DNA of 64,000 nucleotides from Roseimicrobium sp. ORNL1. GTDB taxonomy: Bacteria; Verrucomicrobiota; Verrucomicrobiia; Verrucomicrobiales; Verrucomicrobiaceae. Made by a program: the position numbers and the translations under genes. The stretch spans positions 4,898,001 to 4,962,000 of the forward strand of contig NZ_CP049143.1 in NCBI RefSeq assembly GCF_011044495.1, read 5' to 3'. The notes below the pieces were generated by a model. The model was given only the letters and a program-made list of their open reading frames with translations. It ran no database searches and was not told the DNA's origin. This document shows positions 8,567 to 17,385 of the stretch, piece after piece (positions within the stretch are counted from its first letter, which is position 1; each line of letters starts with the position of its first letter).

Positions 8567-9727
8567 ATGAAAACACAGTGTCCAGGATGTCAGGGCAAGC
8601 AACTCACCCAACCGTGGGTGGTGCCCGGACAACCCGCTGTGCTGAACTATCGCTGCCACTCACACACGGCGGCGACGAAGGTTCCCTTGCTGGACCTCCA
8701 TCTCGTAGAATGCCATGAGTGCGGCCTGGTCTTCAATGCGGGCTTCGATGAAAGCCTGGTGCCGTATGACGGTGGCTATGACAATCAGCAGTCGCATTCC
8801 TCTGTCTTTTGGAATCACATGGAAGAGTGTGCCCGGCACCTGGCCACACACTATGCCGCGCCCGCTGGGTCAGGCATCGTCCTGGAGCCAGGCTGTGGCA
8901 AAGGGGCCTACCTCAAGATGCTTTGCAAACTCACGGGCTGGCGCGGCCTTGGCTATGACACGACCTCCGAAGCTGCGGGAGAAGGAGAGCACAACACCCA
9001 TTTCGTGAACCGGAACGCGAGCACCGGGGACATCCCGACAGGCATTCACGCGCTGGTCTGCCGTCATGTCATTGAACACGTCGGCGATGTGGGTGCCTTC
9101 CTTCGGTTGCTTCATGAGATGGCCGTGGCGGGAGGTGCCAAAGTCACCTACATTGAAACTCCGTCGTGGGAGTGGATCGTGGCGCAGGCTGCGTTTTGGG
9201 ACGTCTTCCACGAGCACTGCAACTACTTCACCGCGGCGACACTGCAGCACCTCGCCAAGGACGCCGGCTTTCATGTACTGGAACACTTCACCACCTTCGG
9301 TGGGCAGTACCAGTCGCTCTACCTCGGTACCAGCGACACATTTGCATCCAGAGATCGCGCACAGCCGTCGCCATCGGAACTCGATGCGTTTGCGAGGAAG
9401 GCCGATGCAGCAAAGGCAACCTTGCAAAGCCACCTCGTGGTAAACGGCGCCGGTCGTGGCCCTTACGCCATATGGGGCGCAGGCGCCAAGGGTGTCACTC
9501 TGGCCAATACCTTCACTCATCTTGGCATGGCCCCCTCGATAATCATCGACAGCAACCCGGGCAAGGCAGGGACCTTCATTCCAGGAGTCGCTGTTCCCGT
9601 ACATCCGCCCGGGCGTGCGACGCTTGAGAAGGTGCCGCTGATCGTCATTCCAAATCCCAACTACCTACCCGAAATCCAGGAGACCCTGCGCAACCTGGGC
9701 TTGAATCCCACGCTCGTTTCGATTTGA
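8567..9727 (+). CDS. NDP-sugar C-methyltransferase-like protein, copy 2
   Basis: A 386-residue paralogue of the preceding gene with the same order of parts: four-cysteine zinc site (C5, C8, C49, C52), SAM motif VLEPGCGKGAYLKML and a C-terminal domain with IWGAGAKGVTLAN. The catalytic-region HEH is kept (H215, H217), though as FHEHCNYF rather than YHEH. The start at 8567 is preceded by GAGG at a good distance and lies 11 bp after the first copy. The two copies have diverged strongly, so they are unlikely to be redundant. A second methylation site or a second sugar is the simplest inference. Confidence 0.85.
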   Translation: MKTQCPGCQGKQLTQPWVVPGQPAVLNYRCHSHTAATKVPLLDLHLVECHECGLVFNAGFDESLVPYDGGYDNQQSHSSVFWNHMEECARHLATHYAAPAGSGIVLEPGCGKGAYLKMLCKLTGWRGLGYDTTSEAAGEGEHNTHFVNRNASTGDIPTGIHALVCRHVIEHVGDVGAFLRLLHEMAVAGGAKVTYIETPSWEWIVAQAAFWDVFHEHCNYFTAATLQHLAKDAGFHVLEHFTTFGGQYQSLYLGTSDTFASRDRAQPSPSELDAFARKADAAKATLQSHLVVNGAGRGPYAIWGAGAKGVTLANTFTHLGMAPSIIIDSNPGKAGTFIPGVAVPVHPPGRATLEKVPLIVIPNPNYLPEIQETLRNLGLNPTLVSI

Positions 9728-10302
9728 TGCTCGCTGGCAACGGCCCACTCTCCATGGCCTCTCGCATGATATTCTCGTCCACAGGCATCGAAGGTGTTGT
9801 CCTCGTGGAATCCCAACCCCACCGCGACGAGCGGGGCTTTTTCGCGCGGACCTATTGCGAGCGTGAGTTTGCTGCGAACGGCCTCAATACCCGGTGGGTG
9901 CAGCACAACCAAAGTCTGAGTCTCACCGCCGGCACCCTGCGTGGCCTGCACTACCAGACTGATCCTCATGCGGAAATCAAACTGGTGCGCTGCCTGAGTG
10001 GCCGCGTATGGGATGTGGTGGCAGACCTCCGCAAGGGCTCCCCAACCTTCGGTCGCTGGGAGGCGCATGAACTCAGCGAAAGCACCATGCGCGCGCTCTA
10101 CATTCCTGCTGGATGTGCCCACGGCTTCCAATGTCTCTCGGACACCTGTCAGCTGTTTTATTTAATGTCAGAAGTCTATGAACCCAACTGCTCCGCGGGT
10201 GTGAGGTGGGATGATCCTGATCTCGCCATCCAGTGGCCACTCCCGCCACAGCATCTTTCGCCGCGTGACGAAGCCCTGCCATTGCTGAAGGACATCGCAT
10301 GA
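9727..10302 (+). CDS. dTDP-4-dehydrorhamnose 3,5-epimerase family protein
   Basis: A cupin-fold (RmlC-type) epimerase acting on 4-keto-6-deoxy sugar nucleotides. HRDERGFFART, the catalytic His in LRGLHYQ, and FIPAGCAHGF-like IPAGCAHGF are all present. The ATG at 9727 overlaps the upstream TGA by one base. ATGs at 9754 and 9766 are alternatives, the last giving a 178-residue protein that begins at the usual family start (MIFSSTGIEG). Next to rfbFG and C-methyltransferases it probably epimerises a CDP-linked rather than dTDP-linked intermediate; no rfbA/B is present here. Confidence 0.9.
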   Translation: MLAGNGPLSMASRMIFSSTGIEGVVLVESQPHRDERGFFARTYCEREFAANGLNTRWVQHNQSLSLTAGTLRGLHYQTDPHAEIKLVRCLSGRVWDVVADLRKGSPTFGRWEAHELSESTMRALYIPAGCAHGFQCLSDTCQLFYLMSEVYEPNCSAGVRWDDPDLAIQWPLPPQHLSPRDEALPLLKDIA

Positions 10303-11189
10303 AGATCTTTGTAACAGGAGCAAATGGGTTCATTGGCCGCGCCTTCTGCCACGCAGCGATTGCTGCGGGTCACGAGATCCTGGGACTGTGCCGGCATTCC
10401 ACCGTTCCACTTCCTTCCGGCTGCCAGACGCTTGTCGGCGACCTGACGAACCTGCCGTGGGAGGACGTGCAACGCTTCGCCCCGGATGCGCTGCTTCACC
10501 TCGCATGGATCGTCACGCCCGGTGCCTACCTGACTTCTCCCGTGAATGACGCCCTGATTGGCCAAAGCGAGGAACTCTTCAGAAAGGCCACGGATCTCGG
10601 GGTGCGTCATCTCGCCGCTACAGGCACGTGCATCGAGTATGCTCCCGCAGAGCAGCCACTGGGGGAGGATGTTTCCCCTCTCGCGCCCACGCTCACCTAT
10701 TCGCGCGCGAAGATGGCCACCAGCAGGATGCTTGAGTCCGTGGCCACGGAGAGAGAGGTCCTCTGGACCTGGTTTCGCATCTTCTATTGTTTCGGTGAAG
10801 GCGAACATCCCGACCGCATCGTCTCATGGATCATGCGCAAGCTCGCGGCTGGAGAATCTGTCGAGGTGAAGACGCCGGACAGTGTGAAGGACTACATTCA
10901 CGTGGATGACGTCGCCTCCGCGATGCTCTGGTGCCTGGAGAAAAAAATCACGGGATCGGTCAACGTCGCGTGTGGCCACGGCGTCAGGATTTTCGACCTC
11001 GCGCAGAAGATCGCCCAGGTCGTGCAGGCGGAGCCTTCGCTGGTTTCTGGAGCCAATCCTCCTGCTCACGATCCGTTCCCGACCACCGTGGCGGACATCT
11101 CCCGTCTCAAAGATACCGGCTGGACTCCCCGCCTCTCGCTCGCGCAAGGCTTGGAGCGCATGTGGCAAATCTCGAATTCCGTTCGCTGA
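10299..11189 (+). CDS. NAD(P)-dependent sugar epimerase/reductase (extended SDR)
   Basis: A 296-residue Rossmann protein with the nucleotide-binding GANGFIG at 7-13 and a catalytic YSRAK (YxxxK). It starts in an ATGA overlap with the epimerase gene, so translation is coupled. Position suggests it reduces the 4-keto group of the epimerised, C-methylated CDP-6-deoxyhexose, finishing the activated sugar. Reductase versus epimerase cannot be separated from sequence alone. Confidence 0.88.
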   Translation: MKIFVTGANGFIGRAFCHAAIAAGHEILGLCRHSTVPLPSGCQTLVGDLTNLPWEDVQRFAPDALLHLAWIVTPGAYLTSPVNDALIGQSEELFRKATDLGVRHLAATGTCIEYAPAEQPLGEDVSPLAPTLTYSRAKMATSRMLESVATEREVLWTWFRIFYCFGEGEHPDRIVSWIMRKLAAGESVEVKTPDSVKDYIHVDDVASAMLWCLEKKITGSVNVACGHGVRIFDLAQKIAQVVQAEPSLVSGANPPAHDPFPTTVADISRLKDTGWTPRLSLAQGLERMWQISNSVR

Positions 11190-11215
11190 CCGTTCCCCTC
11201 CCCCAAACCCCACGC

Positions 11216-11983
11216 ATGAAGCTCGAACTCGATACCGACTCCAACACCCTGCGCATTCACGAGCATGACAAGGTGGAGACCATACCGCTCTACAGCACCA
11301 GGGGATTCGAAATCCTCTCGGATGCCTGGGTAAAGGTCGGCTGGAACCAGAAGCACCCCTACACCTTCACCTGGTGGGGACGTCCGATGATCCAGCACCC
11401 GGAGGACGTGCTGCGTATTCAAGAGGTACTGTTCGCCTTGAAGCCGGACTATGTGGTGGAGACGGGGGTGGCACATGGTGGCTCGCTCATCTTCTACGCA
11501 AGCCTCTTTGAAGCCGTCAATCATGGGAAGGTCATCGGCGTGGACATCGAAATCCGGCCCCACAACCGCAAGGCCATCGAAGCCCATCCCATGGCAAAAC
11601 GCATCACCCTGGTGGAAGGCAGCTCCACTGCGCCAGAAGTGGTGGCACAGGTGAAGAAGCTCATTCCAGAGGGCTCCAAGGTGCTGGTGATTCTGGACTC
11701 CAATCACACCAAGGCCCACGTTGCAGCGGAACTACAGGCCTACCATGACTTGGTCAGCGTGGGGTCCTACATCGTCGCCACCGATGGCGTAATGAGCCTG
11801 GTGCATGACGCCCCCCGCGGCACCCACTCCTGGATTCTGGACAATCCCACCGAGGCCGCCCGGGAGTTTGCCGGGAGGAATCCGGATTTTGTCGTGGAGC
11901 AGCCCAAGTGGCTCTTCAACGAAAGCGACCTCAGCCAGAACGTCACCCACTGGCCGGGAGCGTGGCTGAAGCGGGTACGGTGA
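11216..11983 (+). CDS. CmcI/rhamnosyl O-methyltransferase family protein
   Basis: A 255-residue protein of the cephalosporin-hydroxylase/CmcI family (PF04989), SAM-dependent enzymes that include rhamnosyl O-methyltransferases of mycobacterial glycolipids. It has the SAM motif VVETGVAHGGSLIFYAS, GVDIEIRPHNR and LDSNHTKAHV. The frame is open from 10931 in the preceding gene; the ATG at 11216 starts the family-like sequence 26 bp after the upstream stop. In this locus O-methylation of a glycan residue, perhaps as a capping step, is the most reasonable role; hydroxylase activity is not implied by the name. Confidence 0.85.
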   Translation: MKLELDTDSNTLRIHEHDKVETIPLYSTRGFEILSDAWVKVGWNQKHPYTFTWWGRPMIQHPEDVLRIQEVLFALKPDYVVETGVAHGGSLIFYASLFEAVNHGKVIGVDIEIRPHNRKAIEAHPMAKRITLVEGSSTAPEVVAQVKKLIPEGSKVLVILDSNHTKAHVAAELQAYHDLVSVGSYIVATDGVMSLVHDAPRGTHSWILDNPTEAAREFAGRNPDFVVEQPKWLFNESDLSQNVTHWPGAWLKRVR

Positions 11984-12098
11984 ACGTTTCAAGAGCCGCG
12001 GAAGGCTGCGCCATGGCAGGTGGCACGACACTGCAGAAGTCCTTGCAGGAGACTGTGGCTTGGGGCAGACACAGGTAGTCTGTCCCCCTCCACCTGTA

Positions 12099-13157
12099 AT
12101 GCCGCTTAAAGACATCTCCGTCGTCATTCCGACAAGGAACTGTAGGGATCTCATCCAGTCCTCCTCCGCGCTGATGCGTGAGTGGGTGAGTGAGGTGGGT
12201 GAAATCGTGGTGGTCGACAGCCAATCCTCGGATGGCACGGTGGAGCTTCTTCAAGAGTTGCTTCCCTTTCCTCACGTCAAATTCTTGAGCCATCCCCCGG
12301 GGCTGTATGCTTCATGGAATTTTGGGATTCAGAACTGCTCGCTACCTCTGACTTATATTGCCACGGCAGGCGACTCCATCTCCGCCGCAGATCTCGACTT
12401 CCTGGCATCCACAGCAGCCTCGACTGAGGCGGATTTGGTCGTGTGTGCTCCGATTTTCCGGCATGCCCCAGGAACCTCTGCCACTGCTCCCTCCTGGCCC
12501 ATCCATCATCTCATGGAGCTGCTCAAGGAGGGTGATTTCATCGAGCTCAGTGGCACAGACCTGACCGCCTTCGCGCTCACCCATTGCACCCCTCCCCTGC
12601 GTTATCACGCGTGGACGGGAAGCGCCGCCAGCAACATCTACCGTTCGGCGACCCTAAAGCAGCACCCATTCCCGGAGGACGCGGGGCACTCAGGCGACAC
12701 CCTGTGGGCAGTACAGCAGTCCCGCTTCGTCAAAGCAGTGTTTTGCCGCCGCTCATGCGGCAGCTTTTACGTCCACACAGAGCCCAAGGTATTGGATGCC
12801 TACGAGCAGACGCGCATCTTCACCAAGTTCCACGCGGCGTGCCATGAGGCTCTTGAGTGGATGCTGCAACAGGATGATGCACTCGATGGGCCACTGACAC
12901 GAGCCTACCTGCGCCAGTCCTCCCAGAACCAGAAAATGGTCATGGAACTCATCACCGCGCTGACCAGCCAGCAGGGAGCCATCCAGACTGAGATGCAGAA
13001 GAAAGAGCAGCACAAGCTCCGCTGCGCAGAATTAACCCAACAGCTCGACGACTTGCGCAGCGAGGTCAAAAATGGAAAAGCAGCCCTGTCCCGCGTCGAA
13101 AAGAAAGTTCCTCGCTGGGTGCTGAAACTATTCGGGGTGAACCATCACAGCAGCTGA
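12099..13157 (+). CDS. Family 2 glycosyltransferase with coiled-coil tail
   Basis: A 352-residue GT-A protein: ISVVIPTRNCRDLIQ at the N-terminus, VVDSQSSDGTVELL, then a weak acidic site in ATAGDSIS rather than a clear DxD. From about 300 a charged coiled coil leads to the tail RWVLKLFG near the C-terminus. The open frame begins at a TTG at 12060, but the ATG at 12099 fits the family start. A 115-bp gap separates it from the CmcI gene with nothing recognisable in it. Substrates unknown. Confidence 0.85.
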   Translation: MPLKDISVVIPTRNCRDLIQSSSALMREWVSEVGEIVVVDSQSSDGTVELLQELLPFPHVKFLSHPPGLYASWNFGIQNCSLPLTYIATAGDSISAADLDFLASTAASTEADLVVCAPIFRHAPGTSATAPSWPIHHLMELLKEGDFIELSGTDLTAFALTHCTPPLRYHAWTGSAASNIYRSATLKQHPFPEDAGHSGDTLWAVQQSRFVKAVFCRRSCGSFYVHTEPKVLDAYEQTRIFTKFHAACHEALEWMLQQDDALDGPLTRAYLRQSSQNQKMVMELITALTSQQGAIQTEMQKKEQHKLRCAELTQQLDDLRSEVKNGKAALSRVEKKVPRWVLKLFGVNHHSS

Positions 13158-13178
13158 TCCACGGCAGACAAAAATTCG

Positions 13179-14213
13179 ATGTCGCTTCCCTCCTCCAGTG
13201 ATTCTCCAGTTCCCCAGTCCACCTCAAGCGAGGCTGGCTCGGTACAGGACAAAGTGCTCTTCTCCGTAATCACGATTTGCCGGAACTCCGAAGGCACGCT
13301 GGGCACCGCTCTTAAGAGTCTTGCCGCCCAGACGTACACCAACTGGGAATGGATCATGGTGGACGGAGCCTCCACCGATGGCTCCGTGGCTCACGCCTCC
13401 ATCCTTGAGGGAAAGGGCGTGCGGCAGACCGTCATTAGTGAACCGGATCGCGGCATCTATGAAGCCATGAACAAGGGAGTGCGCCGTGCTCGTGGGACTT
13501 ATGTCCACTTCCTGAATGCGGACGACCTTTACCATGATCCGCGGGTGCTGGAGGATATCGCCCTCGCCTTGGAGCGGAACTCGTTCCCAGACCTTCTCTA
13601 CGGAGACATCGTCGTCGTGGATCCCGCAGGCAAGGAATCCAACTACATCTCTCCAGAGCCGGAGAACGCCCTGCGCGAGATGGTCTGCGGATGCCTGCCG
13701 CATCAAGGCTGCTTCGCCAGCCTCAACCTTTTCAATCAAACAGTGGGGCTCTTCCATGAAGAATACCGGACGGCTGGCGACTACGATTGGATGATACGCG
13801 CCCTGGTCAGCGATAACGTGCGGACCTACCACCTGCCAAGACTCGTGGCCCGGTACTGTTCTGCGGGGGCATCTTCAAAGCTGGAGTCCAGTCTGCCCGA
13901 GTCATTTGCGGTTCTGAACAAGAACATCGCGCTTCAGCAGGCCTTGGGCACCCAGGGGATTCTTGAGGCCTACCAGCAGCAGGTCCTGTCCCTCAGGCTG
14001 CAGATTCAACAGCTGCAAACCAGAGAAACCAGCCTCGCCAAACAACTGCAAAACGCCAAGGAACGGCTCGCACAGGCCAACCAGAAGAAGGACACCCTTC
14101 GCGCCAAAATCGACGCTGGCAAAACCCGCCAGAGTGCCTCGTGGATGCCCAAATGGCTGCGCCCCGGCAATCCAAAAACGTCGGACCAAAAAGGGGCTGA
14201 CAATCAGCCCTAA
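13179..14213 (+). CDS. Family 2 glycosyltransferase (WcaA-like) with coiled-coil and WMPKWLR tail
   Basis: A 344-residue GT2 with a Ser/Pro-rich leader of about 25 residues, then FSVITICRNSEGTL, VDGASTDGS and the acidic LNADDLYHD. The YEAMNKGVRRARGTYV stretch is typical of colanic-acid type transferases. Residues from about 265 form a Gln/Lys-rich coiled coil, ending SASWMPKWLRPG and a polar tip, close to the tail of the transferase ending at 5149. The start at 13179 is 21 bp after the previous stop. Confidence 0.88.
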   Translation: MSLPSSSDSPVPQSTSSEAGSVQDKVLFSVITICRNSEGTLGTALKSLAAQTYTNWEWIMVDGASTDGSVAHASILEGKGVRQTVISEPDRGIYEAMNKGVRRARGTYVHFLNADDLYHDPRVLEDIALALERNSFPDLLYGDIVVVDPAGKESNYISPEPENALREMVCGCLPHQGCFASLNLFNQTVGLFHEEYRTAGDYDWMIRALVSDNVRTYHLPRLVARYCSAGASSKLESSLPESFAVLNKNIALQQALGTQGILEAYQQQVLSLRLQIQQLQTRETSLAKQLQNAKERLAQANQKKDTLRAKIDAGKTRQSASWMPKWLRPGNPKTSDQKGADNQP

Positions 14214-14297
14214 ACGAGCCTTCCCCCGGACCCGCCGCAATGGGCAGAAGCAAGACTTGCGTCGTGCCCAATCGGTGATCTCTTACGCGTCCTCCCC

Positions 14298-17200
14298 ATG
14301 CCAACTGCCGCCGACTCATCCTCACCTCAAGGACTGCAAGCCATCATAGCCCCAGAAGTATTTGGGGACGAATTTTCCGAGGCCATCCGTAGTCTGGCAC
14401 GCTCAGCGCCAATAGACTCCGTCCTGGAAATTGGCTCATCTTCCGGTGAGGGCAGCACGCTCGCGTGGGTGGAGGGATTGCGCCAAAATCCGCGGAAGCC
14501 GAAGCTGTACTGCATGGAGGTATCCAAGGTGCGGTGCGAGGCTCTGGAGCGGCGTTGGGGACCGGAGGGTTTCGTTGAGTGCTTCTTGGGCTCTTCCGTC
14601 GATTTGGATCAATTCCCCACCGAGGCCGAGGTCGAGACGTTCTACAAAACGGTCGAGGGTCCTCTGCGGAACTACCCGCTCGAGCAGGTGCTTGGCTGGC
14701 TTCGCGAGGACAAGGCATACATCACCGCGGAAGGGGTGCAGACGGGGCGCATCCGTGAGATCAAGCGAAGCCGTGGCATTGAGAATTTTGGCGCGGTGCT
14801 CATCGACGGCTCCGAGTTCACCGGAAACGCGGAACTGGATGAAGTCTACGGTGCTGAATTCATCCTGCTGGATGATACACAGACCTACAAGTGCCATCAG
14901 GCGCATCAGCGGTTGCTCCACGATCCTGCCTACCAGCTCGTCGCGGAGAATCCCTCACTCAGGCATGGCTACTCCGTCTTCCGCCGCCGCAGAAGCACCG
15001 CGCTCGATCCGCTCCCGAACGATGCGCCCGTGCATTACTTCACGATTGTCCTCAACGGTGAGCCTTTCATCCGGCATCACATGGAGGTGCTGAAGCAACT
15101 CTCCTTCCCCTGGCACTGGCACATTGTGGAAGGCGCTGCGACACTCACGCACGATACTGGTGCCTGGGGCCGTGCTGAAAAGGGAGCGCTCAATCAGAAT
15201 CATCACCGCAACGGTCTCAGTACGGATGGCACGTCCGCCTACCTGGACGAGCTTGCAGCTCTTTATCCAGAGCGCGTCACCATCTACCGCCCACCCGCTG
15301 GACGGTTGTGGGATGGGAAAACGGAGATGGTGGCCCAACCGCTCAAGAACATCTTCGAAGAAGGCATCCTGTGGGAAATCGATGCTGATGAGCTGTGGAC
15401 CCAGGAGCAACTGGAGACAGGACGCCGCATGTTCCTCGAGCATCCCGAGAAATGCGCCGCCTGGTTCTGGTGCCATTTCTTTGTCGGAGAGAAGCTGGTC
15501 GTTGCATCGAGATACGGCTATTCCCAAAAGCCGACGCAGGAATGGATCCGCGCATGGAGGTTCACTCCCGGGATGAAATGGCTGACCCATGAGCCACCCG
15601 TCCTGGCCCGGCGCCTGGAGAATGGCCAGTGGAAGGATGTGGCTGAAGGCAGGGTATTCACGCATCAGGAGACTGAAGCCCTGGGCCTCGTCTTCCAGCA
15701 CTTTGCCTACGCCACGGAGGCCCAGGTTCAGTTCAAGGAGAGCTACTACGGCTACGCCGGAGCCGTGGCTGCCTGGCACAAGCTCCAGAACTCACAGACC
15801 TTCCCAACGCCGCTCCGCGAGCACTTCGCATGGGTGGACGGTCATGCGGAAGTAGACACCATCGAAGCCAGAAGAATCACTCCGCTGGCAAAGTACGACC
15901 GCGGCAGCAACCGGTGGACCTTTTCATCCCACGCAGCGGCACAGCCCAGCCTGCCGAAACACACCACGACGATTGTGGTCGATGGAGTTTTCTTCCAACT
16001 CAACAACACCGGCATAGGCCGCGTGTGGAGTGAGACGCTCAAGTTGTGGGCCGCCTCGGACATGGCGAAGCACGTGTGGATTCTGGATCGCAATGGGACG
16101 CTGCCACCGATCCCCGGACTCCGCAGAATCAGTGTGAAGCCCTTCAATATCGAGGAGCCGGGAAGCGATGCCTTCATGCTTCAGGATATCTGCGATGAGC
16201 TCAAGGCAGATGTCTTCATATCCACGTACTACACGGCGCCCATCTCCACTCCGACGGTGGCGATGATCTACGATATGATTCCCGAGCTGCTCAGCTACGA
16301 TCCGCATGAATGGCAGTGGGAGCAGAAGAGACTCAGCATCAGCCATGCGGTGCATTTCGCCTGTATTTCTGACTGCACTGCAAAGGACCTCCGGCGGTTG
16401 CATCCTGAAATCCCGGAAAGCGCCATCACGGTCACACCGCTCGCCGCCGCTCCGAGCTACCGGCCTGCCAGCGCCGAGGCCATCGCTGACTTCCGCCGCC
16501 GTCACGGCATTCATAAGGACTATCTCATGCTGGCTGGTGAACGGGCCGGCTATAAAAATGCAGCCCTGATCTTCAAGGCATGGTCACTCTTGACCAAGGA
16601 GGAGCGCGATTCCCTGATGTTTGTTTGTGCGGGTGGCAAACCCGAACTGGAACATGCACTCAGGGTGCATGCGCCTGATGCGGAAGTGCGCGTCATCCGT
16701 TTCAGTGACGAAGACCTGGCCACTGCCTATACCGAAGCTGTCGCTCTGGGTTACCCTTCACTCTACGAAGGCTTCGGCCTGCCTGTCCTGGAGGCCATGG
16801 CTTGTGGCTGTCCAGTGATCACCACCCGCCGCTCCTCCCTGGTTCAGGTCGCCGGAGATGCCGCGGTCTTTGTGGACCCGTGGGATCCGCATGCCACGCT
16901 CTCGGCGATACGCATGCTGCTCTCCGACACGGAACAAAGACAGCGCTATATCCAAGCCGGTCTCGCCCACGCGGCCACCTTCTCCTTCGAGAGGATGGCG
17001 GCCCAGCTTTCCCGCATCCTGCTCGACACTGCCGCCACCGCTCCCAAAGACGAGTCGGGCCGCTTTGAAAACGTCTGGAAGGAAACGCGCCTGCTGCAGC
17101 TGCGGACTTCGGATCTGATTGCCAAGATGGACAAGGTCAAGTGGCACCTCGCCAAGAGAACCGAGGAAGCCAAAACAGCCTCCAGCGCGCTGAAGAAATC

Positions 17201-17309
17201 ACAGAAGCAACGTACCAAAGCCGAAAAGAACCTGAAGGCAGAACGCCAGAAGCGGAAGAACCCGCTCAAACGCCTCTTGAACAAACTTCGCGGTAAGAAG
17301 AATCCATAA
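14298..17309 (+). CDS. Three-module glycan enzyme: SAM-fold domain, GT-A domain, GT4 domain
   Basis: A 1003-residue protein. Residues about 15-225 look like a class I methyltransferase or SAM-fold domain (VLEIGSSSGEGSTLAW, then a VLIDGSEF acidic strand). Residues about 242-510 form a GT-A-like region with a DxD-type site EIDADELW. Residues about 556-905 are a GT-B/GT4 transferase starting VVDGVFFQLNNTGIGR and carrying the E-x7-E type signature YEGFGLPVLEAMACG. The last 70 residues are Lys-rich coiled coil ending PLKRLLNKLRGKK. One chain may thus add two sugars and modify or bind another group. The overall order is not one I can match to a named enzyme. Reading frame is uninterrupted, so it is not an assembly fusion by frameshift. 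Confidence 0.82.
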   Translation: MPTAADSSSPQGLQAIIAPEVFGDEFSEAIRSLARSAPIDSVLEIGSSSGEGSTLAWVEGLRQNPRKPKLYCMEVSKVRCEALERRWGPEGFVECFLGSSVDLDQFPTEAEVETFYKTVEGPLRNYPLEQVLGWLREDKAYITAEGVQTGRIREIKRSRGIENFGAVLIDGSEFTGNAELDEVYGAEFILLDDTQTYKCHQAHQRLLHDPAYQLVAENPSLRHGYSVFRRRRSTALDPLPNDAPVHYFTIVLNGEPFIRHHMEVLKQLSFPWHWHIVEGAATLTHDTGAWGRAEKGALNQNHHRNGLSTDGTSAYLDELAALYPERVTIYRPPAGRLWDGKTEMVAQPLKNIFEEGILWEIDADELWTQEQLETGRRMFLEHPEKCAAWFWCHFFVGEKLVVASRYGYSQKPTQEWIRAWRFTPGMKWLTHEPPVLARRLENGQWKDVAEGRVFTHQETEALGLVFQHFAYATEAQVQFKESYYGYAGAVAAWHKLQNSQTFPTPLREHFAWVDGHAEVDTIEARRITPLAKYDRGSNRWTFSSHAAAQPSLPKHTTTIVVDGVFFQLNNTGIGRVWSETLKLWAASDMAKHVWILDRNGTLPPIPGLRRISVKPFNIEEPGSDAFMLQDICDELKADVFISTYYTAPISTPTVAMIYDMIPELLSYDPHEWQWEQKRLSISHAVHFACISDCTAKDLRRLHPEIPESAITVTPLAAAPSYRPASAEAIADFRRRHGIHKDYLMLAGERAGYKNAALIFKAWSLLTKEERDSLMFVCAGGKPELEHALRVHAPDAEVRVIRFSDEDLATAYTEAVALGYPSLYEGFGLPVLEAMACGCPVITTRRSSLVQVAGDAAVFVDPWDPHATLSAIRMLLSDTEQRQRYIQAGLAHAATFSFERMAAQLSRILLDTAATAPKDESGRFENVWKETRLLQLRTSDLIAKMDKVKWHLAKRTEEAKTASSALKKSQKQRTKAEKNLKAERQKRKNPLKRLLNKLRGKKNP

Positions 17310-17385
17310 GAGACCCAGGCTGACTTTATCGTTCTTTTCAGCGCCCTCGACCTCGCTCGATTCACGCACCACGCACTTCATTTCC

